Notes: generated by a model not told the origin, from the letters alone. DNA of 64,000 bases from Labrys miyagiensis (GCF_030160835.1 NZ_BSPC01000011.1:124001-188000), one strand, 5' to 3'. Counted from the stretch's first letter, positions 11,001 through 20,605 are shown. A program made the numbers and translations.

Positions 11001-11199
11001 GATCGGAGAGCGTGCCTCCGAAGCGTTCGATAGCAGCGATCGCCACAGTCCGATATTCCTCAAGGATCTGCCCGACGGTTTCGGGATCCTGGCGCCCGGC
11101 AAGTTGGGTGAACTGCACTATGTCGCTGAACATCACGGTCAATTGCCGGCGTTCGCCCGCGACATCCCAGCACTGGTAGCCGTCAAGGGAACTGTTCAT
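8005..11199 (-). CDS. Class III adenylate/guanylate cyclase fused to AAA ATPase and TPR-like repeats
   Basis: A 1064-residue signalling protein. Residues 15-200 are a class III nucleotide cyclase. Both metal-binding aspartates are present (Asp26 in MFSDIV, Asp70 in LSGDGILAKFG), as is the Asn148/Arg152 transition-state pair in GEAVNVAARLQ. Activity therefore looks intact; cAMP is the likely product but is not proven. Residues 220-560 are an ATPase of the AAA_16/MalT type with Walker A GEAGIGKS at 248-255 and Walker B RRLVIVEDAQWLD near 370. The remaining 500 residues are helical and TPR-like, a probable ligand or partner sensor. The start ATG overlaps the stop of the radical SAM gene by four bases (ATGA), so the two are translationally coupled. 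It is the last gene of the accessory island. Confidence 0.88.
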   Translation of the reverse strand: MNSSLDGYQCWDVAGERRQLTVMFSDIVQFTQLAGRQDPETVGQILEEYRTVAIAAIERFGGTLSDLSGDGILAKFGFPLALENSAESAVRAGLAVIEDIRSLAIDLRRQYGEGVEIRVGIYTGIVVVSDRRLAGTNVFSSVVGEAVNVAARLQALAAPNSTVVGDTTRALLKDAFDLEPLGNLTLKGMSRPIDAYSVVSERRWVTEKRSNPASQKDLFTARSSELSTLMGLWNGIPTQGGCLTIVEGEAGIGKSRLLREFERVLGVTADLRLLASSHYQNTAFHPLLRLLKERLDFATSPDGLVNAKSLEGLIGPDCGEETAQLLEEISGLKLATGSAVQGRLFGPERRLALKKILLSVLAGQEQTGRRLVIVEDAQWLDPSTIELLENLASTFPTRQLLLVITTRSALQSAPLQHLGHILSLKRLAPAAALGLIHDLVGPQAMPPDIAASIAERSDGIPLFIEEVTRSYLETGITQQQAQPAGKLASEKETVPATLRDSLMVRLDRLGSAKRVAQLAAVYGRTFPLAVIAKLSGLGSDEFDGVINTLLQSGIIEESSVPEKQAFLAFRHALIRDAAYESLLKSQRLVIHRVLAQILVTEFRQLSEEEPERIANHWRHAGDFPQAADFGMRAARLSVSRSANQEALRQIGLVLELLPRIDDTFGRHKLEFEACLVKIAPVIATGGYGSPEVATLTSHALSLLDRHGKELLHNGNEPFLLYYSEWSHLQVTGRIREAAALSHSFLQRVEASHSEHGLIIAHRLVGTSHLLGGNLQQAEAHLVAALALYDRTRPRHLAYLYGTDFGIMSECHLALTLWLEGRADEAMRMGEKAYHAALAFDHANTQGYAFTHLCMLRVLTEDVKGLELLVQQLRHLATSRQLPFWGVIATGFSGWQCLQQGQVQKGMDLLTGGLLPLRQMNLVYWCPTYLAWMAEGHMLAGDLQAADAAIEEALRIIATGGEVWFKSECWRVKAVLLQRRGLPPAVTLLAALKSVRMAWENQSPTFMLRSTTELLRLALDLRRTRVAHLAMRLVTSTIELLSALEPLSANVTEARHQRHRGATPG

Positions 11200-12830
11200 T
11201 CTGTCATCCTCGCAGTGACGTTGGTGACAGCCACCCGTGGCCGAAAATGCCGGTTCTCCTGCCCGGTCTGTTCCGGCCTGGCAGCCCTGATCCAACCCTC
11301 CACGGCGCCGTTATCATCCGTCACCATGACCGGATCGAAATATCGTATCCGGTCGGCCGCCGATATGCCGACGGGATATTCGGAATATTGCGGGTCCAGA
11401 CGGTCCCGACCGGCAATATAGCTGCGGGAATCGGCATGCTGGTAGCTGTTGGCATACCCCAGATAGCGAGCGATCGAGCCCAGGGCGGCGATCCAATTCA
11501 AAAAGGATCCGAACCCGATATTCCGGAGCCGGTGAAGCGTCGTGACCGCGATGCTTCTGCGGTTGAAGAGGCGGCCGGGCGCAGCGTGGAGCATGCGTGA
11601 GAGCTCCGTCAGGGATCGATCGTCGTCGCGCGCATTGCTGAAGACAATGCATTCGCCGTCCATATCCCGCAGCCTGATATTGGGGCGCAATTCCCCTTTG
11701 TCGACACTTTCCCAGAACGTCGCAGTACCTGGCAGCGGGATGAGGGCGCTGCAAAAGGCGGGCAGGGGCGTGCCGCGGCTCCGTGCGATGGCCCCGAGCT
11801 GGGCGCGGATGTCCTCGACCGTGGAATAGCGCGGATCGAACAGGAAGCCATAGGCGAGGGTGATGCCGATGGATTCGGCATAGAGCATGTCCGAGATGAC
11901 ACTGCCGACGTTGGCGAGGTTCTGCTTCTTGTTGGAGCGCCTCAGAAACTCGATATCGAGAGATTCTAAGCCGGCAAACAGCATGCGGCATTTGCGAGCT
12001 CGCAATGTCGCCAAGAGCTTTCGATCCTTCAGAATGTTCTGGGTCACCAGGGCACCCCAGGCTCGCACGCACTTATCTCGCCCCATGAGATCGCTGACTT
12101 GCATGAGATGTTCGGCCGAATCCGACGCATTGTTGTCCATCAGCCAGACGATCGGATACCAGCGGCGCAGGCTTGTCCAGGGAGCCGAGGAGAGTGCTCT
12201 GTCGAGGGAGAATTGCAAACTGTCGAGGCTATAGGGCGCGTGATGCGCCTGCTCGGCCGGTATGACGCAGAATTTGCAGCGGAAAGAGCATCCGCGCGAG
12301 GCCTCCAACAGATGAAAGGGCAGGTTCAGGTCGTTGCCGTCAAGAAGCTCGTAAGGTACCTCATGCACCGGCGTGATAGCCTGCGAACTGCGGTAAATGC
12401 GCTGGACTTGTCCGGCTTCGTAGTCCTGCAGCAGAGTACGGATGCTTTCGACACCACCGACGCAAACGCAATCGAAGAACTGTGCAGCAAAATCCGGAAA
12501 GAGCGTGCAGAAATTGCCGCCTGCAACGACCACGGCGCCCTGCCTGCGGAAATGATAGGAGAGCTGGCGCATGCGATCGAAATCGGCATGAAGGCCGGTG
12601 AGGAAGACGAGTGCGCAAGATGGGCAGCGGCTTGTGTCGAAGGGGCCGTGCCAGTTCTCGTGATACAGGACGACCTCATATTGATCGGGATCGATGAAGG
12701 AAGCGATATGAAGACCGGTAATCGGCTGGAGCGGATCGCGCGAGCGCCGCTTGGATCGGTCGCGGCGCAGATGCGTGCAGATGACCACGATACGAGGCCG
12801 GAACCGGTTCTCGGCAACGGAAATGAACAT
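11196..12830 (-). CDS. B12-binding-type radical SAM protein
   Basis: A 544-residue protein. Residues 14-140 look like a cobalamin-binding Rossmann domain (RIVVICTH, LVFLTGLHADFDRMRQLS, GAVVVAGGNFCTLFPDFA, CVCVGGVESI). A canonical radical SAM cluster follows: Cys181, Cys185 and Cys188 in EASRGCSFRCKFCVIP. The barrel continues with WLMDNNASDS and MLFAGLESLD, then AYGFLFDPRYSTVEDI. Such enzymes bind a 4Fe-4S cluster, SAM and often cobalamin, and do methylations or rearrangements. The substrate cannot be told; the closest general class is the BchE/HpnJ-like group. The start at 12830 has GGAAGG just upstream; the frame is open to 13016 without homology. It is coupled to the cyclase gene downstream. 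Confidence 0.85.
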   Translation of the reverse strand: MFISVAENRFRPRIVVICTHLRRDRSKRRSRDPLQPITGLHIASFIDPDQYEVVLYHENWHGPFDTSRCPSCALVFLTGLHADFDRMRQLSYHFRRQGAVVVAGGNFCTLFPDFAAQFFDCVCVGGVESIRTLLQDYEAGQVQRIYRSSQAITPVHEVPYELLDGNDLNLPFHLLEASRGCSFRCKFCVIPAEQAHHAPYSLDSLQFSLDRALSSAPWTSLRRWYPIVWLMDNNASDSAEHLMQVSDLMGRDKCVRAWGALVTQNILKDRKLLATLRARKCRMLFAGLESLDIEFLRRSNKKQNLANVGSVISDMLYAESIGITLAYGFLFDPRYSTVEDIRAQLGAIARSRGTPLPAFCSALIPLPGTATFWESVDKGELRPNIRLRDMDGECIVFSNARDDDRSLTELSRMLHAAPGRLFNRRSIAVTTLHRLRNIGFGSFLNWIAALGSIARYLGYANSYQHADSRSYIAGRDRLDPQYSEYPVGISAADRIRYFDPVMVTDDNGAVEGWIRAARPEQTGQENRHFRPRVAVTNVTARMTE

Positions 12831-13133
12831 GGCGGCACCTTCCGCGAGAGGACGAGTTACGGCATCGGCCCGCGTGGCTGATTTCGATGCGATATCGTAA
12901 GGCTTTGGCGCTGCGTCGGTTTCGGCAGAGAGCCAGCAGCAGTCATTGCCAGCGATGCTTTGGACAATGGAAAGTCGGCAACGAAGCTTGGCACAGGTTG
13001 CCCTGACACTTGCCACGGACGGATACGAAGCTCAGGCCAATGGGGCCAGGCCGATAATTGTTCGCTCGAACGAATATTCCGTACTGGAATTCCGTATCGA
13101 ATCTCGTAAGGGCTCGATCCAGCAGACCAAACG
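12831..13133. other. Gap within the accessory island
   Basis: About 300 bp lie between the amidohydrolase stop and the radical SAM start. No protein-like frame, terminator or repeat is seen. It may hold a promoter for the radical SAM-cyclase pair. Confidence 0.4.
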
Positions 13134-14888
13134 CTAGGTAAGACTCGCAATCCGCGGATGATAGAATTTATCGAGGATGGAATCATTTTTTGAATTCGCC
13201 TTGTAAAATGCCTTCAGTCTTCCTCGTGTTCCCTTATCATCGGAAAGGCCTAGAAACGCTGCCGCATTGCCTGAAAAGAAATTGTCAAGGTCGGCGCCAA
13301 GCACAGGCCCCATCGCGGTCCGCATGGCGTCTCTGTACGTTCCTGCTTCGCCATAACGGCCCATCAGCAGCCAGTCCGTGCCGTACATCAGCCTTGCCTT
13401 GGCGCAATCGGGGAGCTTGCTCACATTGGCGAGGATGGCATCCTTCTGCGCCTTATCCTTTCCGCTCGTGGCGGTGACGATCGCGAGATCGCTGACATCG
13501 GCATAGAGGTTGGGGTAGCGACCCAGCATGTCCGCGACCTCGTTCGTCCAGACATTGCTGTCGGTTGGCTTGTCGTAGTCGAAAATGCCCCCCGCATGGC
13601 CAAGGTTCAAACGTAGGCTGCGGAACTTCGGAATATCCAGGAGCCGGCGCCAGTAACGAGGATGAGCCCGCTGCATCGCCCTGTCGTCCGGCCCCTGCGA
13701 GTGGGAACAATGCGTTAGGATCGGAACATCGTTGTCGACGCAGTAGCTATAAAGTTCCGTCAGCGCCCGATCGAGAAGGACACCGAGATGCTTCATTCTG
13801 ACGTGAGGAGGGAAGCAATCGTCACCGAGATCGGCGTTGCCGATCGCCCTGAAACCCATAGGAGGATAGACTTTGACGCCCACGAAACCTTGCGTCTCGA
13901 CCGCCGCCCTCACGATGGCCAGGGCATCCTGACTGTTGCCCTGCTGCTGATCCTTGATGTAGCGTAGCGGATCGAAACCTATATAGCCATGTACCGCGAC
14001 CCCGGGCGGCTGAACAAGGGAAATCAACCGCATGATACGCGCCTGCTGTGCAAGCGATGTCGAGGGTGGGCTCTTGTAGCCGGGGTCGTCGGGAAGCCAG
14101 TTGCCCGAGTCCAAGATGGCCGGGGCGACGAAACGAATAGGCTCGTTGGGGCCCGCGACGTTCTCCAGCTGCGATGCCAGACGATAACGGTATTTCGACC
14201 AGAGCGGGGCCCATGACTTGATGAAATTGACGACTTCGTCCCAAGTCGGCAAGCTTAGGCGGCTGGTCACTCTAGGATGCCTGTTCGTGCCGGCCTGCGT
14301 CGCAATTCTTGCCGCATTGATGCGATAATAGGCAAGTTCGGCCTCCGCATCCAGCAACAGCCCGTTCTGAGGTGGGAAGCGCGGGTACTGATATAGAAAT
14401 CGCAAAAATTCCAGATTGTTGTCGCGGGCCAGAAGTCCTCTTGGTTGGCTCTCGATATGCTCGTCGATGAACCTATTAACGCCCTCAACGAACATCTGCA
14501 CGGGGTCACGCCTTGGGTCATCCGTGCCGACGCTGCTGCCGCTCAGGCGCATCAGCTTCAACTGCTTCTCTTCCATTTCGCCCGTCGGTGCCCGGGACGT
14601 GACCATTGAGACAATGAACAGGGCTGCGGGTGACAGCCATTTGCCGAGTTCGCCCGATAGTTCGACTTTGGTGAGAAAGTTGTAGATCGGCAGGTCATGG
14701 ACGTTGAAGATATGGCTATGGACATCGATCTCGGGTGGCCGGTCTGGATCGGAGGGGTATACTTTGTAGGCTGGATCGGACGCGCAACCCGACAGAATGG
14801 GAAGCAAAGCACTGCCAGCGCCCTGGAGAAAAGCTCGTCTCGACAGCCGATCGCTGTGTATCATTGCTGAATGACGATGGAGCATCAT
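13134..14888 (-). CDS. Tat-exported amidohydrolase-2 family lipoprotein
   Basis: A 584-residue protein. A twin-arginine signal is at residues 16-21 (SRRAFL), followed by a hydrophobic stretch and lipobox LSGC with Cys35, so it should be exported folded and lipid-anchored. The mature part is an amidohydrolase-2 TIM barrel. HxH metal ligands are His57 and His59 in IDVHSHIF; further candidates are in VPILTHCSHSQGPDD and LGHAGGIFDYD, and the late aspartate is in YGTDWLLMGRYGEAG. Tat export fits a protein folded around its metal in the cytoplasm. The substrate is unknown; relatives hydrolyse or decarboxylate cyclic and aromatic acids. Two upstream ATGs are possible (14888, 14864), neither with a strong ribosome-binding site. 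It is the first gene of the island cluster. Confidence 0.85.
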   Translation of the reverse strand: MMLHRHSAMIHSDRLSRRAFLQGAGSALLPILSGCASDPAYKVYPSDPDRPPEIDVHSHIFNVHDLPIYNFLTKVELSGELGKWLSPAALFIVSMVTSRAPTGEMEEKQLKLMRLSGSSVGTDDPRRDPVQMFVEGVNRFIDEHIESQPRGLLARDNNLEFLRFLYQYPRFPPQNGLLLDAEAELAYYRINAARIATQAGTNRHPRVTSRLSLPTWDEVVNFIKSWAPLWSKYRYRLASQLENVAGPNEPIRFVAPAILDSGNWLPDDPGYKSPPSTSLAQQARIMRLISLVQPPGVAVHGYIGFDPLRYIKDQQQGNSQDALAIVRAAVETQGFVGVKVYPPMGFRAIGNADLGDDCFPPHVRMKHLGVLLDRALTELYSYCVDNDVPILTHCSHSQGPDDRAMQRAHPRYWRRLLDIPKFRSLRLNLGHAGGIFDYDKPTDSNVWTNEVADMLGRYPNLYADVSDLAIVTATSGKDKAQKDAILANVSKLPDCAKARLMYGTDWLLMGRYGEAGTYRDAMRTAMGPVLGADLDNFFSGNAAAFLGLSDDKGTRGRLKAFYKANSKNDSILDKFYHPRIASLT

Positions 14889-15507
14889 CTGGTTCCACGT
14901 GCAGCTAAGTTCGTACTGTGGCGCCTTTGTGGCAATTTGACAACTATCACAAAGAGATCAAAGTATACTGGCCTCTGAGACCTTCGAAGCGGTACGGGCG
15001 GCCAAAGACCGGGTGACTGTTTTTCTTTGAGACGCCGGAAATCTATGTTAATGTGTGCCTATTGTCCAAAATATGAGTAACAGACAATAAAAAGCCGCAT
15101 TTTCTCTATGATTTTCGGCCAAGAGGCGCTAATATAAATTTATAATATATCCACCATGAGGTAAACAGCGAAGGTATATTGCTAGATGGTAGGAAATTGT
15201 TCGAGCATGATTATCTGATTTCAGATATAAGCTGGACAATTGGCCAGAGATATTGCTCATTGCCAATACGGGAACGGGTCGGCGCGCTGTCGCGGCAAGG
15301 GTGGCTACGGATGCCTTGGCCGCGAGCGTCATCCATAATGATGATGCTTGGATTTTTCCGCTACGCTCCTGGCTTGGCGCAGGCACATGAGCGGCAGCGC
15401 TGTCGAGGCTGTCGGGACAAATCCTGGAGTGACGAAATCGAGCTCTACCTCCGCGGGCCTGTCTCACGAGGAGCGTCCGTGATCGCCTGAGAAGCAGCGC
15501 TCCCAGG
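14889..15507. other. AT-rich gene-free boundary of the island
   Basis: Roughly 600 bp with visibly higher A+T than the surroundings, for example the run around 15128-15150. It contains only unlikely short frames on both strands. It probably holds the promoter for the amidohydrolase gene. A fragment near 15485-15505 (GCAGCGCTCCCAGG) resembles the end of one REPIN arm and may be a decayed half-copy. Confidence 0.5.
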
Positions 15508-16233
15508 TTACCCCAGCGCTTGCGCGAGATCGGTCACGAAGCCCGCTATATCGTCGGTGATGTAGTCGACATGCTCGGCCTTGGCGCCGTCCAACTCCCA
15601 GGCGTCGCGCTCGATCCGGGCATCGCGCCGGGGCACCACCAGCACGGTGCGCATGCCCCGCTGATGCGGCACGATCAGGTTGCGCGACAGATCCTCGAAC
15701 ATCGCCGCCCGGGCGGGATCGACATCGTGGCGCGCAAAGAAATTGATGTAGGTGTCCGCTGCCGGCTTGGGCAGGTAGTCGGCCGAGACGATATCGAAGA
15801 CGTCGGCGAAGTGCTTCTCGACGCCGAGCTTCTTTACGATGTTCATGGCATGGCGGGTGGTGCCGGAGGTGAAGATCAGCTTGCGGCCCGGCAGCAGGCT
15901 CAGCGCCGTGCCGAGCAGGGGATTGGGCTCCAGCGGCGAATGGTCGATATCGTGGGCAAAATCGAGGAAATTGGCGGGATCGAGGCCTTCGTCGATCATC
16001 AGCCCGCGCAGGGAGGTGCCATAGCGCTGATAGTAATATTTCTGCAGGCCGCGCGCGCTGAGCCCGTCGACACCGTAGAAATTGGCCATCCAGGTGGTGA
16101 TGCGATTGTCCACCTGCTCCCAGAGATTGGCGTGATGAGGATAGAGCGTGTTGTCGAGATCGAACACCCACGTCTCGACATGGGCGAAATCGATCGCCAA
16201 TTTCTCTTTGCTTGAATAAACGGTCTGATCCAT
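15508..16233 (-). CDS. HAD-family pyrimidine 5'-nucleotidase-like phosphatase
   Basis: A 241-residue haloacid dehalogenase-type hydrolase. Motif I is VFDLDNTLYP with nucleophile Asp25 and acid/base Asp27. Motif II is LIFTSGTTRHAMNIV, motif III the Lys in YLPKPAADTYINF, and motif IV AAMFEDLSRN. The NTLYP form of motif I and the overall pattern match the pyrimidine 5'-nucleotidase/SDT1 group, which dephosphorylates pyrimidine nucleoside monophosphates. The frame begins at a GTG (16236) directly followed by ATG; the ATG at 16233 has AGAGACAGG upstream and is preferred. It shares orientation with argB, about 160 bp away, a common pairing in rhizobia. Confidence 0.88.
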   Translation of the reverse strand: MDQTVYSSKEKLAIDFAHVETWVFDLDNTLYPHHANLWEQVDNRITTWMANFYGVDGLSARGLQKYYYQRYGTSLRGLMIDEGLDPANFLDFAHDIDHSPLEPNPLLGTALSLLPGRKLIFTSGTTRHAMNIVKKLGVEKHFADVFDIVSADYLPKPAADTYINFFARHDVDPARAAMFEDLSRNLIVPHQRGMRTVLVVPRRDARIERDAWELDGAKAEHVDYITDDIAGFVTDLAQALG

Positions 16234-16391
16234 CACCTGTCTCTATCCGCAAGATATGACAGTATCCTGCGGCAATGTTAAGGACGGATTGCGCGGCGTC
16301 GTCCTGTGAGCGGAGAAGGGCGCCCTAACATTGTACGGTCCCGAATCCACGAAGCGTCACTGCGTGCCGCATCGCGTTCGGGATGACTGCA

Positions 16392-17282
16392 CTATCGTCT
16401 GATCAGCGTGCCCGCGCCGTGATTGGTGAGGAGCTCCAGCAGCACCGCATGCGGCACCTTGCCGTCCATGATCACCACGGCTTCCACGCCCCGTTCCAGC
16501 GCGTAGATGCAGGTCTCGACCTTCGGGATCATGCCGCCTGTGATGGTGCCGTCGGCGATCAGGCGGCGGATGCCTTCGACGTCGATCTCCTCGATCAGAT
16601 TCTTGTCCTTGTCGAGGATGCCGGGCACGTCGGTGAGCAGGAGCAGGCGCGTCGCCCCCAGCGCCCCGGCGATGGCGCCGGCGAAGGTGTCGGCATTGAC
16701 GTTGAAGGTGCCGCCATCGGCCGAAGCGGCCACGGGAGCCAGCACCGGGATGATGTCGGACTTGATGATTTGGTCCAGAACCGTGGTGTCGACCTTGTCG
16801 GGTTCGCCGACGAAGCCGAGATCGACCACCTTCTCGATGTCCGAATCCGGATCGTAGATGGTGCGCGTCGCCTTCCTGGCGATCAGCATGCGGCCATCCT
16901 TGCCGGAGAGGCCGACGGCCCGGCCGCCCTCGGCATTGATGAAGCCGACGAGCTGCTTGTTGATGGAACCTGCCAGCACCATCTCGACGACCTCGACGCT
17001 GGCCGCATCGGTGATGCGGTGGCCAGCGGCGAATTCGGACTTGATGCCGAGACGCTGCAGCATCTCGGAGATCTGCGGGCCGCCGCCATGCACCACCACC
17101 GGGTTGAGGCCGGCCTGTTCGAGCAGCACGATGTCGCGGGCGAAGTCGCGGGCGACCTGCTCGCTGCCCATGGCGTGCCCGCCATATTTGACGACGATGG
17201 TGGCATCGTCGTGCTGCTGCATATAGGGCAGGGCCTCGGAGAGGATCTCTGCCTTGTCGTGGACGCTGAGATTGGGGCTCAT
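16392..17282 (-). CDS. argB: Acetylglutamate kinase
   Basis: This phosphorylates N-acetylglutamate, the second step of arginine biosynthesis. The 296-residue protein carries [10 protein letters not shown] at the ATP-binding end, [11 protein letters not shown] (the substrate glycine loop), [20 protein letters not shown] with [12 protein letters not shown], and [21 protein letters not shown]. All are diagnostic of the family. The N-terminal helix ([13 protein letters not shown]) suggests the arginine-sensitive hexameric type, so feedback inhibition by arginine is likely. ATG 17282 is used because homology starts at [14 protein letters not shown]; the frame is open to 17357 without homology. Confidence 0.96.
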   Translation of the reverse strand: MSPNLSVHDKAEILSEALPYMQQHDDATIVVKYGGHAMGSEQVARDFARDIVLLEQAGLNPVVVHGGGPQISEMLQRLGIKSEFAAGHRITDAASVEVVEMVLAGSINKQLVGFINAEGGRAVGLSGKDGRMLIARKATRTIYDPDSDIEKVVDLGFVGEPDKVDTTVLDQIIKSDIIPVLAPVAASADGGTFNVNADTFAGAIAGALGATRLLLLTDVPGILDKDKNLIEEIDVEGIRRLIADGTITGGMIPKVETCIYALERGVEAVVIMDGKVPHAVLLELLTNHGAGTLIRR

Positions 17283-17353
17283 GGCTTGGCGATTCCGGGG
17301 AAGGTTGGAAGGGCTTTTACAGCATGCTGCGGGCATGAAAAGGGGGATTGCGC

Positions 17354-18835
17354 TCACTCCGCCGGCGCGGCGCCGACCTTGGTGCGCAGCGGCCGCTCCT
17401 CCATCACGATCAGGCTGTAGAGCGTGAGGAGGATGCCGAGCGCCGCGGCGCCGAACACGAAGCGGAAGACGGTGCCGATGTCGCTGCCGCCGGAGGCGAG
17501 GGTGGTGGCGAGATTGTCCATGGTGACGGTGGCCGCCTTGCCGGCCGGCAGGCTGCCCATCACGATGGCGCCGAAGCCGGCGACGATGATGGCCCCGCCC
17601 AGCGAGCGGAAGAAGTTCATGGTGCCGGTCGCGGTGCCCATCTGGTGTGGCATCACGGCGTTCTGGATTGCCACGGTGGTGACCGGCAGCACCGTGCCGA
17701 TGCCGACGGCCGCCACTGCGAAGATCACCTCGATCACGGCCAGCGGCAGGCCGACGGGCCGGGCCGCCACGATGGCGAGGGCGATGACGGAGACGGTGAG
17801 GCCGATCATCGGCGTGCGCTTGTAATGTGTCATATGCGCCATCAGGCGGCCTGAGAAGGTGGCGCCGGTGACGGTGCCGACCATCAGCGGGATGAGCGCG
17901 AGGCCGGACTGGCTGGCGGTGAGGTTGTAGACGCCTTCCAGATAGATCGGCGTGTAGATGGTGAGGCCGATGAAGACGCCCATGCCGAAGCAGGCCGCCA
18001 GCGTGCCCATCGCCACCACCTGGTTCTGCAGCACCTCGGGCGGGATGAGTGGTTCCGGCGCCGTCAGCAGGCGGGCGACGAAGGCGATCCAGAACAGCAC
18101 GGAGCAGCCGACGAGCCCGAGGATGGTGAGCGAGGTCCAGGCATAGCGCGGCCCGCCGAGGCTGAGGGCAAGCAGCAGCGCGACGGTTGCTGTTGTCATC
18201 AGGGCGGCGCCGAGGAAATCGAGCTTGTGCGGCCGTTCATGCCGCGGCAGCTTCTTCAGAAGTGAGTTCGTCATCCAGAAGGCGAGCAGGCCGAGCGGCA
18301 GGTTGATCCAGAAGATCGCGGACCAGTGCAGCTTCTCGGCCATGAAGCCGCCGAGCACCGGGCCTGCGATGCTGGAGGTCACGAAAACGCCGGCGATCAG
18401 GCCCTGGTAGCGCGGGCGCTCCTTGGGCGGGACGATATCGGCGATGATGGTCTGGGCCAGCGAGATCAGGCCGCCGCCGCCAAGGCCCTGCAGCGCGCGG
18501 GCCAGGATCAGCACCAGCATGCTCGGCGCCAGGGCGCAGAAGATCGAGCCGACGACGAAGACGGTGATGGCCACCAGCAGCGTCACCCGCCGGCCGGCGA
18601 TGTCGGACATCTTGCCGTAGAGCGGCGTCACCGCGGTCGAGGTGAGGAGGTAGGTGGTGACGACCCAGGGCAGGTTCTCGAAATCGCCGAGGCTGCGGCC
18701 GATCGTCGGCATGGCGGTGGCGACGATGGTCTGGTCCAGTGCCGCGAGCAGCATCGCAACCATGATGCCGATGATGATCGAGCGCACCTCGCTGGGGCTC
18801 AGCGCGGCTGCCGTCGCCGGTTCTGGGTGGGTCAT
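17354..18835 (-). CDS. MFS drug/toxin exporter, DHA2 (14-TMS, EmrB/QacA) family
   Basis: A 493-residue inner-membrane proton antiporter with about 14 hydrophobic helices. The N-terminal half shows [17 protein letters not shown] (motif D1 of DHA2 exporters), [13 protein letters not shown] (motif A) and [16 protein letters not shown] (motif B). [19 protein letters not shown] is motif C, the antiporter signature. The substrate is not predictable. No membrane-fusion partner or TetR/MarR regulator is adjacent. It shares orientation with argB, its stop lying about 70 bp upstream of the argB start. Confidence 0.9.
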   Translation of the reverse strand: MTHPEPATAAALSPSEVRSIIIGIMVAMLLAALDQTIVATAMPTIGRSLGDFENLPWVVTTYLLTSTAVTPLYGKMSDIAGRRVTLLVAITVFVVGSIFCALAPSMLVLILARALQGLGGGGLISLAQTIIADIVPPKERPRYQGLIAGVFVTSSIAGPVLGGFMAEKLHWSAIFWINLPLGLLAFWMTNSLLKKLPRHERPHKLDFLGAALMTTATVALLLALSLGGPRYAWTSLTILGLVGCSVLFWIAFVARLLTAPEPLIPPEVLQNQVVAMGTLAACFGMGVFIGLTIYTPIYLEGVYNLTASQSGLALIPLMVGTVTGATFSGRLMAHMTHYKRTPMIGLTVSVIALAIVAARPVGLPLAVIEVIFAVAAVGIGTVLPVTTVAIQNAVMPHQMGTATGTMNFFRSLGGAIIVAGFGAIVMGSLPAGKAATVTMDNLATTLASGGSDIGTVFRFVFGAAALGILLTLYSLIVMEERPLRTKVGAAPAE

Positions 18836-19020
18836 TGGGGATGTCCGAGAAGAAGACTTGAAAAGGGCTTGTGGTATGAAAGTCGGATTATCGTGGAAAC
18901 ATGATCATAGTTTGATCATCCGCTCTAAAGGGCAACGCGCACCCGAGGATTTCGGATGCGCGCCTGTCGAAAATCTGCAAGAGACGGGCAGGTTGACAGC
19001 GCCTGGCGGCGGTCTTGGCC

Positions 19021-20277
19021 TTACTCCGCCGCTTCGCGTGCTGGGGCGGGGACCGGCCGGAGATCGAGCGGGAGGCGCCTTTCCGCCTCGCCGATATAGT
19101 CGCGCGTCAACGGAACCGCATTGATCGATTTCGCCACCTGGATCTGAAAGACCATGTGACCGCCCCAGCGGAACGTCGCCTCGGAGGAAGCCAGATACAT
19201 CTCCCACATGCGGCAGAAACGGTCGTCATAAAGGGCGCGGATCCGCTCGAGGTTGCGGTTGAAGCGCACACGCCAATGCCTGAGCGTCTCGGCATAATGC
19301 AGGCGCAGGATCTCGATGTCGGTGACGACGAGGCCGGCCCGTTCGATCGCGGGCAGAACTTCCGACAGGGCAGGGGAATAGCCGCCCGGGAAGATATATT
19401 TCTGGATCCACGGATTGGTGGCGCCCGGACCGTCGGAACGGCCAATGGCATGCACAAGCGCCACGCCATCATCGTTGAGCAGTTCGGCGATCTTGCGGAA
19501 ATAGGCATCGAAATGGTTGACGCCGACATGCTCGAACATGCCGACCGAGACGATGCGGTCGAATTTCTGCGTCACCTTACGGTAGTCGATCAGTTCGAAG
19601 CGCACGCGATCGGCGATGCCGGCGGCAGCCGCACGGGCATTGGAGACCTTGTGCTGCTCCTCCGAGAGCGTGATGCCGGTTACGTCGGCCTTGGTGACGT
19701 TGGAAATGTAGAGCCCCAGGCCACCCCAGCCCGAGCCGACATCGAGCACCTTCACGCCCGGCTTCAGCAGAAGCTTGGCCGCGATATGACGCTTCTTGTA
19801 GGCCTGCGCCTCCTCCAGCGTGACGTCGTTGGAGGGGAAATAGGCGCAGCTATATTGCCGGTCATCATCGAGGAAGAGATCGAACAATTCGTCCTTCAGG
19901 TCATAGTGATGGGCGACATTGTTCTTCGAGCGACTGGCGGGATTGTACTGGGCGAGGCGTCGACCGACCTTGCGGGCCGTCGAGCCGATGCTGCTCAACG
20001 GGCCGATATGAACGGACCAGCCGATATTCTGCATGAAAAGGGCGATCATGTCGTAGACATCGCCCTTTTCGATCACGAGCCGGCCATCCATATAGGCTTC
20101 GCCGACTTCCAGCTCGGGGTGCGTGAGAAGCTTCCAGGCCGTCGCCTTGTCGGTAATTCGGATTGCGCTCGCAAAACCTTGGCCGCTCCCGTAGCTATGT
20201 ACACGCCCGTCGGGATCGATAACCGTAAGTGCGCCCTTCTTGACCAGGCGCTTCAACATTGTATCGAGAATAAACAT
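19021..20277 (-). CDS. cfa: Cyclopropane-fatty-acyl-phospholipid synthase
   Basis: This enzyme adds a SAM-derived methylene across the double bond of membrane phospholipid acyl chains, a late-growth and acid-stress modification. The 418-residue protein has an N-terminal lipid-binding region and a methyltransferase domain. SAM motif I is VLDVGSGWGGLGLYIS; HHYDLKDELFDLFLD and DRIVSVGMFEHVG are also typical, the latter carrying a catalytic glutamate. The upstream YSCAYFPSNDVTLEEAQ is the CFA/MmaA signature. The ATG at 20277 fits homology (MFILDTMLKRLV); the frame extends to 20484 without similarity. The gene is divergent from the FAH-family gene. Confidence 0.93.
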   Translation of the reverse strand: MFILDTMLKRLVKKGALTVIDPDGRVHSYGSGQGFASAIRITDKATAWKLLTHPELEVGEAYMDGRLVIEKGDVYDMIALFMQNIGWSVHIGPLSSIGSTARKVGRRLAQYNPASRSKNNVAHHYDLKDELFDLFLDDDRQYSCAYFPSNDVTLEEAQAYKKRHIAAKLLLKPGVKVLDVGSGWGGLGLYISNVTKADVTGITLSEEQHKVSNARAAAAGIADRVRFELIDYRKVTQKFDRIVSVGMFEHVGVNHFDAYFRKIAELLNDDGVALVHAIGRSDGPGATNPWIQKYIFPGGYSPALSEVLPAIERAGLVVTDIEILRLHYAETLRHWRVRFNRNLERIRALYDDRFCRMWEMYLASSEATFRWGGHMVFQIQVAKSINAVPLTRDYIGEAERRLPLDLRPVPAPAREAAE

Positions 20278-20605
20278 CTGCAAGACCCTAGCGGATACAT
20301 GTCGCTGGAGCCTGTTCTGCCGCACACCGCATATAGTCACGCCCGGCGGACGAACTCTGTGCGGCTGGCAGATTCGACACGATCCGTTCCTAAATTGAAC
20401 GCAATTTCGTGAGCGATGCAATGGTTTTTCTACGGGCGAAGCTGATTCGGCCTTGCTGTTATGCATGGCAGGCCTCGAATACATTCATAGCCTCAGATTT
20501 TGTGCAGTGCAGCGATTGTTGCCAATCCGGCCAAGGCCGCATTTTGCCGTTGCGCCATGCCAAAGGATTTCTATGATGCGCGCGCCAAGAACAATTGTCT
20601 GAGGA
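20278..20605. other. Divergent intergenic region, cfa / FAH-family gene
   Basis: About 330 bp between divergent starts. No RNA gene, repeat or convincing operator is seen. It must hold promoters for both genes. Confidence 0.5.

Noticed and set aside
15129-15490. Overlapping small frames on both strands in the AT-rich gap
   Set aside because: Neither has a ribosome-binding site, domain or typical composition; most likely chance frames.
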